From Dryomyza anilis (Eukaryota > Arthropoda > Insecta > Diptera > Dryomyzidae): a DNA stretch of 64,000 nt. Positions 46,400-58,639 of the stretch are shown in pieces. A program made the translations under genes and the position numbers. Numbering within the stretch: position 1 is the first letter of the stretch; each line of letters starts with the position of its first letter. The notes beneath the pieces are model-generated. The model had not been told where the DNA came from and made no database searches. It saw only the letters and a list, made by a program, of their open reading frames with translations. The stretch spans positions 24,590,617 to 24,654,616 of the forward strand of contig OX638132.1 of the NCBI GenBank assembly GCA_951804985.1, in the 5' to 3' direction.

Positions 46400-47515
46400 A
46401 TTTTTGTAAATGATCATTAGGCATTTTGAAAATGTGTTGGGTGACTTTTCGTTCTACAATGACGATATGAAATTCGATTTGTATATCACTTTTAATTTCG
46501 TAATAATAATAACACTGCCCTACACGCATTATGGTGCAGTAAAAGTTGCAGCGAATATTTGTGACGCTGATTCCGAAAATCGCATCAGTTTTGTCAAATC
46601 TGCTCTAGTTTTTGAGATATGGCCCATTTTTCAATTTAGCATTATTTTGTTTTTCTTTTATTTTTTGAACTACAAAAAATAAAATAATGAAAATTTCTTT
46701 TCGAAATTAGACGCAGAAAATATTGCACTACAATACAAAAATTTGTTTTAATGCATGAACATTTTATTTTTCGAGATATAAGCAAAAGAAATTCAAATTT
46801 GTTAAAAAGGCTGAACATTTTCCTTATACAATACGTAATTACTTTGTGGACAACAATGTTAGAAATTATTTTCATGGACTTTTATGTAGCGCCAAGTATT
46901 CTCTTTAAACCCCTATTTAAGAAAATAAATTATGATTCTTGGTTAAAAAGTTATAAATATAATATTAAATAAAGACAACATATTTTTACTTGATAAATTA
47001 AAATCATCAAAATTTACAAATTCAGAAAATTTAAATTTAACAAGTAAATTTATATAATTTAGTAATTAAAACTTATTAATTAAAAGTCGTACTTTATTTT
47101 CTTAAATGGGGGTTTAAAATGGATACATGGCGCTACATAACTTGGTACAAAAAATCATTTTTAGTATTTTTGTCCATTATGTAATAATGTTTTTCATTCA
47201 TAACATTTTTTTTTAATTTTTAATTTCTTTTTCTTATATCTCGCAAACAAATTTTTTCTCGCATAAAAGCAAATTTTTATTTTGTGACACAAGGTTTTCT
47301 GCATCTAATATCAAAAAGATAATTTAGTACTTTTCTTTAATTTGAATTTTAGAAATAAAAGAAGACCAAAATAATGGGAAATTAAAAAAAGGCTATATCT
47401 CAAAAACTAGAGCCTATTTGATAAAACTAGAAACTGGTGTCATTTTAGGAATCAGCGCTACAAATGTATCAAAAATGTACTGTAACTTTTAATACATCAT
47501 GTCAAAATTTGAATA
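46400..47515. mobile_element. Imperfect 1.1-kb inverted repeat (foldback-like element)
   Basis: Left arm from about 46505 (ATTATGGTGCAGTAAAAGTT, GACGCTGATTCCGAAAAT, CTCTAGTTTTTGAGATAT) pairs with the right arm ending about 47510 (ATATCTCAAAAACTAGAG, AGGAATCAGCGCTACAAAT). The inner parts also pair (TTTATGTAGCGCCAAG, 46880, with ATGGCGCTACATAA, 47128), so the symmetry runs through a centre near 47005. Arms are perhaps 70% alike. Another arm copy is at 16985-17260. Confidence 0.78.
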
Positions 47516-47580
47516 TTGTCGGACAATGTTATTAATCCTGTCAGATATAAAATTATTTTTATCAAGTCCAAATTTTAATA

Positions 47581-47925
47581 TGGAACGTCCAGAATTATTC
47601 TGTGATTTATTACAAAATAACTATAAACGTTACGAACAAAGTGTACAAAGTAAATTATCTCAGCTATCTTTCTAAATAATAAAAAAAAAATGTATGCAAA
47701 ATGTATTTTTAGAAAAAGAAAAATATTGTCCCGTCCGGAATTTTTCTGTGATTTATTATGAAAAAAGTAGACATTTTCAAAACAAAGTGTAAATTTACAA
47801 ATAAAGCACATTATCTCAGCTATATTATAAAATAATAAAAAAATATTTGTATGCAAAGTTCGTTGACTTTTTCAACTTTCCATATGAACCTCGATATGCA
47901 CTTACGTATTTGTCCTGTCTGGATC
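47581..47925. repeat. Diverged tandem duplication with GTCC(C)GTCCGGAA start
   Basis: Units begin ATGGAACGTCCAGAATT (about 47580), TTGTCCCGTCCGGAATT (47726) and TTGTCCTGTCTGGATC (47910). The first two share TCTGTGATTTATTA, AACAAAGTGTA, ATTATCTCAGCTAT and AATAATAAAAAAA in order. Unit lengths 146 and 184 bp. Confidence 0.75.
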
Positions 47926-48090
47926 AACCACTATTTATTTTATATCTTTTGATCTACCATATAGAATTCTATAATCTTATGCAGATGTTTTAGGCCTATT
48001 TAAATACTATAGCACAAAAATAATGAAATACATTAATTTATTTTTCTTCGAGATATTAAAGTTTTAAACAAGGAAAGGAAACAAAATTAG

Positions 48091-48262
48091 TATTGCACTG
48101 CAAAACATTATTATAATTACAGTTGAACATATTTTCGTCAAACATGTCATCGTCTAAACATTTATATTGCACTGTAAAACATTATTATAATTAGAATCAA
48201 ACGTATCATCGTCTAAACATATATTTCTTTATCGTTAAAACATGTCATCGTCTAAACATTTA
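48091..48262. repeat. 74-bp tandem repeat with GTCATCGTCTAAACAT
   Basis: TATTGCACTGCAAAACATTA at 48091 and TATTGCACTGTAAAACATTA at 48165. CATCGTCTAAACAT occurs at 48149, 48209 and 48246. Confidence 0.8.
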
Positions 48263-49453
48263 TATTTATAATAAACAAGTTTTGATATTGTTGCGAACAT
48301 ATATATGTTTAGATATGAAAAACAATGTATTTGTATTTTTTTATAAACATATTTTTTTTTGCATTTTAAGTTACATCGTTAATGTTTATTTATTACACAT
48401 CTTTTGTACATAAACTTTATAATTTTATGTCCATTTATAAACATATTTTGATGCATTGATGTCTATATTATACTGCAGAGAATTTGAAAGTACATGGAAT
48501 TGCGGATTAATTGTATATCTCACAAACATCTACGATCTGGCATTAACAGTGATTGCAGCAATTAACATATTATTCTATATCGTTAACCTAATCCGCTTAC
48601 CCATTTCCGTCTGCCGGTCTCTCTTGTTGTGTGAATACAAGAAAACTTATGAAATACTGGTCAGAATGTAATATACCACAAATATTCGAGATGTTTATAG
48701 GAATCATCTAATATGTAGTATATGTAATATATGCAACTACTAAAGAAATGCTGCAAATATTCGCATATTCCATAAATATTAATGCTTTTGCAGCAAAACT
48801 TTTAATATTTTCTAAATATCACAAAATTTAGCAAATATTTGACCTGAATAATTTGCAACTGCAAGGCTCTAATACTTTTCAACCACCTTTGGTTTTCCTC
48901 CTACATATTTCATAAGTTCAACACGTTACGTGTAGGTTTAATTGTAAAATTTATAAATCAAATTCTCCATTTACTTGTTAGTCTCTCATTCTATCTCTGT
49001 TCGTAATTTCAACTTCCCAGCATTTTCAGTAACATTCTGACCGCATTTCATCAAGTACCACAGAATGCTTTCAGTTATTTGCAAACACTTATAAGCCAAA
49101 AAAAAAGGATTTACCAAAAACTCTTTTAGTAGCACTTAAAAATCGTCTGCGAAATAGCTTCTGTTTTACTTATTCCATTTCCACCATTACCCCACTTTGG
49201 GATCAGGATTTTTTACTTGAATTCCTTTGGTATTTTGTAACACTTAACCCACTGTTATCGGCAGGAATTAAATTAATAATTCGTTTAACGATTTTATTAA
49301 AACTTTCTGCTACGACTTTAACAATGTAACTTGATTCAAGCGCTACCAGAGCGGTTCCATCAAACGCTTCAGTCAAGCGACCAGTTTTATAAATATATCT
49401 TTTTTTAGGTCGAAACAAAAAATCAGACTTCTAAGGGTTAATTTAAAGAGAGA
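48263..49453. other. AT-rich, apparently unique DNA
   Basis: Short ATG frames only (71 codons at 48456-48671 is the longest on the plus strand), no domain recognised. No tandem structure seen. Confidence 0.4.
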
Positions 49454-50274
49454 TACACTCAGAAGAAAATGTCTCATTAAGTATTTAATGGTACGACCAT
49501 TAATCTTATAGTTCATGAATTAATAGTTTTTTCTTTTTGAATCAAAAGTTTTCTAATTAATTTGATAGTATTCGAAAAATTCAGTACCATTAATCTAAAT
49601 ATTTAAAAATTATTATTTTTAATAGAATAAATACTATTGTTTTAATGGTTTTCTCCTATAATAATAAACGTGGTATAGAAAAACATAAACACGAATATAA
49701 ACTTGTTCGTTTTGTACGTCATTCTGCGTGTTTGTGTTTGCTCAAAATGGTCGCATGCATTTTTTGTAATAATCCACATAATTAAAGGGAAGAATGGTAA
49801 GGTCTAAATGTATTTAATGTAAATTCATTATATTTAACCATTTTCTATTTATTACAGATAATAAATAGAATGGCGACGGACTCTAAATGCAAACTCAAGT
49901 ATTGTTAACTGAAGTGAACATTGAATGTGCTATAACCTTTTGCAACGAGAAGTGTCCATTTATGTGTGATTTTTTAAAAGTTAATTTCAGTTTCGACATT
50001 TATTTAAAATAAATTACACATCAAATTAACTAAAATCCACTTTTATTTTAATGAGTTATTAGGAAAATGTAATTCGTATCATAAAATATTTATAGGTTTT
50101 GCTTATTGTAATTAAAAGTGCACATTATAAAACTGATGGTACAACAAAATATTGTATTAACATTTCCAATATTACTGAATTAAAGGGACGCATTCTATTG
50201 ACCAATTTTAATAGTATAAATTATTGTTTTTCTATTGAAATACTTTTAATTTACCATGATTTTTTCTGGGTGTA
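49454..50274. mobile_element. TA-flanked DNA transposon, copy 2 (non-autonomous)
   Basis: TACACTCAGAAGAAAATG at the left and TTTTTTCTGGGTGTA at the right; 821 bp, colinear with copy 1 at 30201-31064 with small indels. It lacks a transposase frame. Confidence 0.87.
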
Positions 50275-51302
50275 CGTAATATGTGCGGTAGATCATGATG
50301 AAACTACACAGTTGGCATATGCATGTTCAGTTCACAAAAACCTTACGATATGTACATATATACGATATGTAGCTCAATAATATTCAAACTGTTAATACAA
50401 TATGATGTTGTACAAATCATTATATAATATATTCTTTTAATTACAATAGGCAATGTCAATAACTATTTAGTGATACATATTATTAATTTTATGGTATAGT
50501 TGAATTACATTTTACTAATAATTTTTTAAAACAAAAATGTATTTTAGTTAATTTATTGTATAATTTATATACAATAAATAAGTCGAAATTGAAATTCACT
50601 TTTAAAAAATCACACATATAAACAGCCACTTCTCGTTGCAAAAGGTTTTGACACATTTCATGTTCGCCTCAATTTCCAATATTTGTTTATGAATAGCTCT
50701 TATTTTAGTACATTCATTTAATCTGAAATTAAAAAGGAAAATGGCCAATAAATGATATGGCTGGAACGAAAAAAAAATCTGTATTAAAAATAAATAAAAA
50801 TGTTTTTAAAATTATTACATTTGTATTTCTATACCGCGCTACACATAAAGGTATTTTAATTAATTCACCCGATTTTGGACACATTTTTCGACTGAGACAA
50901 TAAAACTTAAACATTTCTTTTTATTATTCCAGGAATATTTTTATTATTCATAACCAGGAATAAGAAAAAAAAGTTTAATTTCATAAAATATCGGAACGAA
51001 ATATACAAAATATTCTATTTAGCAAATTTAAGAAAAGTGAATTAACTCCTACTTAAAATGAAATGACTCCTAACAAAACAATATGAATTAACTTCTAATT
51101 AGGGCTTATTCATTTCTAACATTTTCGCGGTTATTGCACAACGAAATTACTCCTAACAAATAAAATGAATTCCTAATTTTGATGAAATAAAACCTAATGT
51201 TTAGGTGTTATTTCATGTGTAATAACTCCTTACTTTATATGTACAATTTAAGGCTTTATTTTACTTTTTTTTGTTAGGCGTTTTTTGGTTAGGTGCTATA
51301 TC
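50275..51302. other. AT-rich DNA with echoes of the transposon interior
   Basis: 50440-50640 (TTATACAATAAATAAGTCGA, AATCACACATATAAACAGCC, CTTCTCGTTGCAAAAGG) resembles, inverted, the interior of the TA-flanked transposon (49940-50060), so part of another copy lies here on the minus strand. 51040-51250 has short echoes of AACTCCTAAC. Confidence 0.55.
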
Positions 51303-51447
51303 GCAGAGCCCTCATCCGGCGTTCGGAGTCGGCAAAAACTATAGACCCCGCCACTTTGAGTGCAATATAAAACGCAAAGCTCAAAGTGTTGAGAGAGCTC
51401 GGCCTAAGTTCTTATAGGACTGTAGCACCTAACTATTATTATTATTA
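51303..51447 (+). mobile_element. tRNA-derived SINE, 5'-truncated copy
   Basis: GCCCTCATCCGGCGTTCGG to GAGAGAGCTCGGCC, TATAGGACTGTAGC, then an (ATT)n tail (51434-51446). Same body as 55213-55515 in the opposite orientation. Confidence 0.82.
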
Positions 51448-52775
51448 CATACTGTATTTATTTTCAAGCAAAAATTAAAATTACATACTCATTTAATTTT
51501 ACTATATTCGGCATTTATTTAAAATTCGAAAATATTATATTTAATTACTTAGCCTCAAGCTAAATATTAAACTATTACTACATGTGCAATAATGTTTACT
51601 ACATACTGTATTTATATCAAAGTCAAAATAAAATTTGAGATTGTTCTTCGTTACCTACACAGAAAAAAAAAGAATTCGTAAATATAACCAAAAATGTACA
51701 TCAATACAATTACATTTTTGCTGAAACTGCGCCGACTAAATTATTAACTGCATTAGCGCACACATACTTTATATTAGCAATCGCATTTGCTGGCAACAGC
51801 TGTTGCTCACGATGCGCTGATGGTGTGTATATTCGCTTAATTTGGTGTGTGTATTCGCTTAAATTGCTGTGAAATGTAACAAAAATATATTTTTTTATTT
51901 TTTTTGTTTATTATAAATTAGGTATATTTTATTTATTATATACATATATATATTTTTAATTTTAATTATTTTACTTACTCACTTTGTTGTTCGAAGTTAG
52001 AATCACGTTCACACGTAACCAATAGAGCTGTATATAGTGAAAGGAAATTAAACACAAATATGAAAGAAAATATCAAAGTTGAAGTCATTCGCACAATGTG
52101 CCGAAAAACGACCCAACGAACCGAATAGGTAAGCACGCGTCCATTAAACAAATGTAAAATAATATCGGCTGCAACGTTGAGTTGCTTTAAAACTGTGAAG
52201 AATCTGTAAAACTGTAGTGTTTTTAAAACTGTGTAGTTTGTGAATTCGGTTGTTGTGTATGCTGTTTATATACATATACACCAACCCATAGCATATACAC
52301 CAACCACAACTACGAATAGCAATAGTGTTCACTGAACTACTGAATTTTATTGCTGGACTGATTAACGACATGCAATTAATATCTGTTGCTATATTTACGT
52401 CGTTTATTATTTTCTGTGTATACCAATGCAATTGAATAAAGTAAATTATTTAAACATTGGTTAATTTAGATATGAAAATACTTAAAGTCTCCTTTCTACA
52501 ATGCACATATTGACACATTAAATACAGAAAAAAATCATTATCTTTTTTATCTACCATAAGGTAGGACTAATTATTTAAATGCATCATCTTTCAATAGAAT
52601 GTGTCATTTAGGTAACAACTGACCACAGTAAATAAGCTGGTTTAGCTAAAACTCGTTTATTTATGCTTTTGTATAAATAATTTTTAGGTAATTTTTAAAG
52701 TCATTTTTTGTCATTATTAGAGTTATTTTAATGGTTATTTTTAACGTATTTTTAAGTCATCAAAATTCGGCCTTA
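51448..52775. other. Mostly unique DNA, partly repeat-derived
   Basis: TACACAGAAAAAAAAAGAA at 51657 looks like another TA-type transposon end without a partner. 52440-52760 shares short blocks with 18050-18175. 51990-52440 is less AT-rich and seems unique. Confidence 0.4.
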
Positions 52776-52982
52776 TTTTTTATAGGATGAAACTATTAAA
52801 ACAATACTATTTATTTTATTAAAAATAATAATATTGAAATATTTAAATGTATAGTACTGAATTTTTCGAATACTATAAAATTAATTATAAAACTTTTGAA
52901 AAAAAAAAACTATTAATACATGAATCATAAAATCAATGGTCGTACCATTAAGTACTTAATGGGACATTTTCTTTTGAGTGTA
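52776..52982 (-). mobile_element. TA-flanked transposon, truncated copy
   Basis: On the minus strand, TACACTCAAAAGAAAATG followed by the first 200 bp of copies 1 and 2 (GTACGACCATT, CTAATTAATTTTATAGTATT); broken at GAAACTATTAAAAC. Confidence 0.83.
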
Positions 52983-55140
52983 ATTAAGTAATTTATATTG
53001 TAACAATAAAAAGTATTCGGCATGTTTTAATTTCCGATTAAAGTGGTATCTAAATTTCAATTTGATTAAATTTAAGTTAAGCTGTCCCAGAGTTTAGATT
53101 TATCGTAGACAGTTTTTAAATCGAATGCAAAACTTTAAAGTTTATGGAACGAATTCATTACGATTTTTTAAAAAAATGTTCAATTACGATTTAATTAGAG
53201 TTCATTTCATTACATGTTGTTGATTATGTTATTGATATTAATTTTGGTAATATATTTCGGAATTTTTATTTTATTTGGGAGCTCTCTAAGGAGGCCATTT
53301 TGTGGTGCCGCACTATGTGTTAGAAACCGAATTTGCGTCTCAGTAATACTTAAGATGAAGTCGTCGGAAATCAGTGAAATAATCGATTTTAGAAAGCTAA
53401 ATTATTGAATTTTCATAATTAATATTGTTTGCTTCATTTTTATTATTAGTATACAAAACACGTACTTCAACATTTATCTTTTATACAACAAAAGTTACTG
53501 ATTTACGAGTCGATAAATTGTCTACTGAACCATAGTGTGCCGAGTCAACACCCAGTCTAAAGTTGCTCAGAAACACTAAATGGCTCTTTCCACGCTTAAG
53601 CAAAAACATTTAAATACATCTTTTTTCTGAATCCTTACCTAAAAACATTTACATAGCATTTTGCATAAATTAAAATGTATACCAAACTTTAATTTGTCTT
53701 TTTTATGACTTTTTGGTGATTCGATGGTATTCCGTCGGTCGCTCGACCAAACGGTCTGGCATTGACAACGCTTTTTCTGCGCAACACTAATTGGTGTCAA
53801 GCATAAAACTTTTATTTTATGGCACAAATATTTTTTGTTTTTGTAAAATTTGCTATTTTATTGCTTTTACTAAATTGCTGTCAACATGCGGTGGCAGATT
53901 ATTTTATTAGTAGTTCGTGACATCATAATGTTACCTTGCAAAAGTCTTTATGTCGAAATGAACCCTTCTTGTTTTTGTTCTTGTGCTCTTTTTTCTTGTA
54001 CATATTTTGATATTCCAAACCTTGTTATTAGCATTCTGTTGGGAATAGTGTCACTTATGCGACAGCCTTGAAAACAAAGCCTACAGTGTAAAGTCATTAA
54101 AAACAGACCATCGTCCCTGCACACACACACTCCAGCACTATTTAATGTTGCATCCTTGCGTTGTCATAATTTCCACAACAACAAGGACGAAAAACGACAC
54201 AGAGACGAATTCATTGACAATGAGGCCCTCAAACACACTCACACACATATAACACACACGTGTCTGCCCGACTGTTAGTATGAACCCAAATGAACAAACG
54301 ACTGAACTTTGCGACTCGTTTGATGACTTAAATGCCAGCTAATGACCGTTAACGCATTGTTGGCCTCCAAAAGCCATCCGCCGCACAGCCACCTAAGACA
54401 TGTGGCAGTGTCTGACTAAAGCTCAGAGGACAGCAAAAGCTCAAGCAGTACGTGCGCAAATGACCGCCTGCAAAAGCCTATAAACATTTTTCATTTTGTG
54501 TTCTCCAAAGGGTTTTATATCATGAGCGAAGCATAAACAATATTCCGAACATGCAGCACGATTACGGGTGTAGTATGTTCGTCTATATGCTAAAAATTGT
54601 TGTTGCATTTTGCATCCTTTAGGGCAGCTTAATGACAGTCCGGTCGCACTGTGGCCTCTGTAATATCTGCTGAATCCGCCACAGTTATGACCAAAATGTG
54701 AGTCCTGTTACCCATGACAGGTCCTTGTTGGTCTGTGCCACACAGTATGTGTGCGATGTGCCCTATTAGCCGGTCATGGGCCACGAGACATGCATATTGT
54801 CGGTTTACGTCTAGGAAGCACGTAAAATGCTTCAAAATGAAAATTTTATTTGAGGTTATTGGATTTCGTGCGAGACCTTGTGTGTAGCATGTAAAGTTTT
54901 CATTTGCATCATTATGTTTGAGGTAAACAATAAGAGCAGGCATTTTGTCGATCTAGCATTTGGTCGATTCTGGCAATAAAGTCGTACCACAGATTTTGTT
55001 AATTAAATTTATAGTCATACAACATATTCAATATATGATTAGTATATGTGATTAAAAAAGGGGAAAAAATGTAAATTAATAATTTACAAACATTTCAGTA
55101 TATTTAGTAATTAAAATTCGAAAATAATACTTTTATTTTA
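52983..55140. other. Largely unique DNA with a GC-richer block at 53.9-54.95 kb
   Basis: 54170-54960 is clearly richer in GC, free of recognised repeats and rich in CACACA words. A minus-strand ATG frame of 104 codons lies at 54629-54943; I recognise no domain, signal or motif in it. It may be chance, a lost exon, or part of a regulatory region. Confidence 0.35.
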
Positions 55141-55144
55141 AACC

Positions 55145-55200
55145 GAGTGGGGTAAGTTAAGTCACATGGACGGGATATAATGTCGGATTCACAATATCCA
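55145..55200 (+). mobile_element. Mini-me left-end fragment
   Basis: GGGGTAAGTTAAGTCACATG and GGATATAATGTCGG, the left-end signature of the family, cut short by the SINE at 55213. Confidence 0.5.
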
Positions 55201-55212
55201 GGATATGGACCT

Positions 55213-55515
55213 ATAAAATTTTGGCGCTACAGTCCTGTATAGGACTTCGGCCGAGCTCTCTCACCATTTGAGCTGTGCGTGTTATATGTGTACTCAAAGT
55301 GGTGGGACCTACAGTTTATTGCCGAATCCGAACGGCGGGTGAGAGCTTTTCATAGGCAATGTTTTACTCTCGTAGGTTTGCCATTTACTGCCGAGAGGTA
55401 GCGCGGTATAGAAAAATGTTTCTATGGAAAGATGTTGTTAGCCCCAGTCCAGGCTTGAACCGGGGACCTTTCGGCTCGCAGTCCAACGCACTAACCACTA
55501 AGCTACCGCGGACCT
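55213..55515 (-). mobile_element. tRNA-derived SINE, near full length
   Basis: The minus strand begins AGGTCCGCGGTAGCTTAGTG, a tRNA-like head with A box TAGCTTAGTGG (55505-55495) and B box GGTTCAAGCC (55461-55452), spaced as in RNA polymerase III promoters. The body includes GAGGTCCC-type and GGTGAGAGAGCTCGG sequences and ends AGGACTGTAGCGCC near 55220. The cloverleaf is incomplete (acceptor and T stems do not close), so it is not a functional tRNA. Truncated copies are at 39289 and 51303. The retrotransposing LINE partner is not in the window. Confidence 0.88.
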
Positions 55516-55630
55516 CAGTGACCATATTATGATCCACACAAACATAATATGGCTATGAGTGACCATATAAATATTTAACACAACCATATTGTCATTCAAG
55601 GCAACCATACTATGGCCCCCATGGACCATA
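55516..55630. repeat. Cluster of ACCATATNATG words
   Basis: GTGACCATATTATG, ATAATATGGCTATGAGTGACC, CAACCATATTGTC, CAACCATACTATGG and GGACCATATGATTGG in both orientations over about 110 bp; probably a small decayed palindromic element. Confidence 0.45.
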
Positions 55631-55654
55631 TGATTGGTAATGACCAGGGCAAGT

Positions 55655-55800
55655 TTTTTTGGCACAAAAATAGTTAAAAATGGCAGGCAAAATGGCACAA
55701 GGAAACAGTATAAATGGCACAAAAATAGGCAAAAATGGCACAATAATAGTCATAAAATAGCACAAAAATTGTCAAAAATGAAAAAAAAAATGCAAAAAAT
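55655..55800. repeat. AAAAATGGCACAAAAATAG minisatellite
   Basis: Six to eight imperfect units of 16-20 bp. The 63-codon frame across it is repeat-derived. Confidence 0.75.
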
Positions 55801-55804
55801 AGCA

Positions 55805-55915
55805 GATTATTCAGCACAAATTTAAAATACCCTACCCAAAGGTGAATGGTATTTAATAGTTGGGCCTACAGTATTTAAGTCCCACCTATGTGACTTAACT
55901 TTTCTTTCTCGTTTT
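55805..55915 (-). mobile_element. Mini-me left-end fragment
   Basis: Minus strand: AAAGTTAAGTCACATAGG, then TACTGTAGGCCCAACTAT and TACCATTCACCTTTGGGTAG, the same order as 40490-40600 and 58940-59035. Confidence 0.65.
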
Positions 55916-56304
55916 TTGCATTTCAGATACACATTGTATAAGTTATTTGATGAGATTTTATTATACAATGCTGCGACTTGTTACTGTTCTCAAATGACAA
56001 ATCCATTTTTTTTTAATTCCGCCACGCTAACATTTTAATTTGCTTTACTGAAGCACATCAATTCTTCGGCAGCCTTAAATTTTATTTAACTGTGCACTCT
56101 TATTTACTTTTTCAATCTCTACTATCTGTTGTGATTCGTTCGTCATTTCAATGTACTTAGAACCGTATGACGAAATATAGAAAAATATAACAAAACCTCA
56201 TTGTCTATGAATCATAGAAATTATAAATAATTTCAATATTTTCAACTATGAACAAATTTTAGGCTATTTCTCAAATAGACATTATTCGATTAAAAAATTC
56301 AAGA

Positions 56305-57260
56305 TAAATATACAGGGTGTTTGGTTTATCGATATCAATAATTCATGGTGTCATGAATTATTGACTAAAAAAAATAAAAATTGTATAATTTTGCACCCAG
56401 TTTAAGATACAGGGTGCATAAGAAATGCATATTACTGACATAACCTAGTCCAGAAAATTGGTAATAATTTTGATAAATAAATAACAATATTTCCATCATT
56501 TTTAGACAATTAAATTACCTTTCGCATGGTATATCGCATGTGTGAACCCTATGATTTCTTCCTTTTTTAAAATGTACGTAAAATTGAAATTTACAAACAT
56601 AAAAATACAAATTTTGAATTTGTCATTTATTTTTTCAAAACTTCGTTATACTACCCTATTTGTTTTTATTTATAATGATAGACCAGTTCATTCCCAGTTC
56701 TTTCTAACCAATTACAGTGCTTTTAAACTGGTAACTTATGCTGTAAAAATAAATAAACAGTGAAGGGTATTGTGATTTGATGGTTGAAATTTAAAAAAAC
56801 AATTCAAAATAGTCGAGAAATAATTTTAAACATTTATTAAAATTATAATCATTATCATATTACTTCACATAACATATCTGATGGTATTTCCAAACCCATT
56901 GATTTTCTTTTTTTTATTTCAATCAACAAACCACAAGACCCGCCACTGTTTAATTATATCAGCAGCATTTCGTACCAGGTTAAAATCTTTGCGATTAGTA
57001 AGAAAATACTGGGAATAAATTGGTCTATCATTATAATTTTTTGAAAAATGGGGTGATTGGTAACGAAATTTGTAAATTTAAAATTTACGTCCATATTAAA
57101 AAGTAAGAAATGTTTGACTAGTTTATGTCAGTAATATGCATTTCTTAAACACCCTGTATATTAAACTAGGTGCAAAATTATTATATATTTTCTTAAATTT
57201 TTTGAGTCATAGAATGATTCCCAGAATTATTCACTTCGACCCTGTATAATAAGCAGTACC
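56305..57260. mobile_element. ACAGGGTGT element as an inverted pair
   Basis: Left arm 56305-56700 (TATACAGGGTGTTTGG, CACCCAGTTTAAGATACAGG, GCATATTACTGACATAACC, AATGATAGACCAG) and right arm about 56990-57260 in reverse (GGTCTATCATTATAA, GTCAGTAATATGCATTTC, ACACCCTGTATATTAAACTA, GACCCTGTATAATA). Single-arm copies lie at 17680 and 25705. No coding. Confidence 0.8.
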
Positions 57261-57264
57261 CAAA

Positions 57265-58639
57265 AATGAACATAATACAGTTTCCACTTTGGATTTATGT
57301 TTAGATCGGTTCTAAATTATAAAAATATGAAAACATTGTGACATTTTTGAAGATTTTTGTTGCACAGTGCAACGTGGAAGTGATGTTTCGAATAAGCAGC
57401 TTGAACATTGAAAAGCTATTTTGGTCCTTTCCTGGGGTTGTGGTTTTTCATTTTTTGCTTTATTTTTTTAATACTACTTCTTTAGCAAAAGCTTCCTGGA
57501 CACATATGCGGCTTTAGCTGCTATTTTTGTTATTTTTATTTTGGTTGGCTTTATTTTATCTCCATCGCAACGATGATACTTTCTCTAAACTGCAGTGAAA
57601 TTGTACGGAAAATAACGAATAATTCAATTTATTGTCACGTATTTAGAATCCGGCTCACGTCCGTCGTACAGGTATTGTGTACTGTTCTATATGTAGGTGT
57701 AGATGAATAAATATGTTTGTGTATGTGCCCAATGAGTTTGACCGTACTGTACTTTGGTGTAAATGGCTAAATTTTTTTTTTCTTTTTTTTGCTTCATCGA
57801 GATTATTTTGAAAGGTAAAAATGTTATTTACGTTTTTTTTATGATGCCTTTGTATGTAACGATATTGTGTCCAGCAGCTAAGTCAGTAGAAAAAAATATT
57901 TTTTGAAATTTAACAAACTAAGGTTTTGTCTATTATTACACCATGTGAAAATCTTCACTGAATTCTTAACATTATAAATGATATTGCAAGAAAATTTCGT
58001 CTCAATGTCAAATCTTTTGCAATATGTTCTTTGATTATGTCTAGAAGTTTTTTTTGTTAGTTGATCTTTAAAATGATCAGTAGACTGGCAAATGTTTTGT
58101 ATGAAAAATTGGTTATGATCAATTGGTTAAAAACACAGTATGCCATTCGTTTCGAAATCGTTACGAGATCAATGCGAGAAAAAGGAGAAATTACACGATA
58201 TCGGACACTTTCTCGTAGCGATATCGAGCGTCAAATTGGACCTACATGGTAGGTTGATATCGATGCGTTTTGTCAAATTTTCTTGGTACGAGAATTTTTT
58301 TGAAAACAGAACGATATCGATGATAAAAATGATCAAAGTTCGATACTGCTTCGCAAAATATTACAAAAGCGATGCGATATATGTTTATATATCGTATCTT
58401 GCCAATGAATTTTAATGTACGAGAAATTTAAAAAAATAGAATTGATAAAGCAACGAGATCGAACTTTTTTCTCGAAGTTATTCTATACGATTTTATATAA
58501 TTCGAGGCATCGGAGGTCTCCGAGACATCGCAGACTAGGAAGAATTTGATTGAAATCGCTATATTTGTTGAGATGTTGAGAATTTTCAACGAAATCAGCA
58601 GTTTGAATTATGGTACCCAAGCCTTATATTTATTCGTAC
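57265..58639. other. AT-rich, apparently unique DNA
   Basis: 58190-58400 is rich in GATATCG/CGATATCG words (at least six), not in tandem. Short frames only. Confidence 0.4.

Noticed and set aside
54629..54943. 104-codon ATG frame
   Set aside because: No domain, no neighbouring splice-site pattern I can trust, and its length is possible by chance in GC-richer DNA; kept only as a note.
55440..55515. Possible tRNA gene on the minus strand
   Set aside because: A and B boxes are present, but acceptor and T stems do not pair and the sequence continues into a SINE body that recurs elsewhere.
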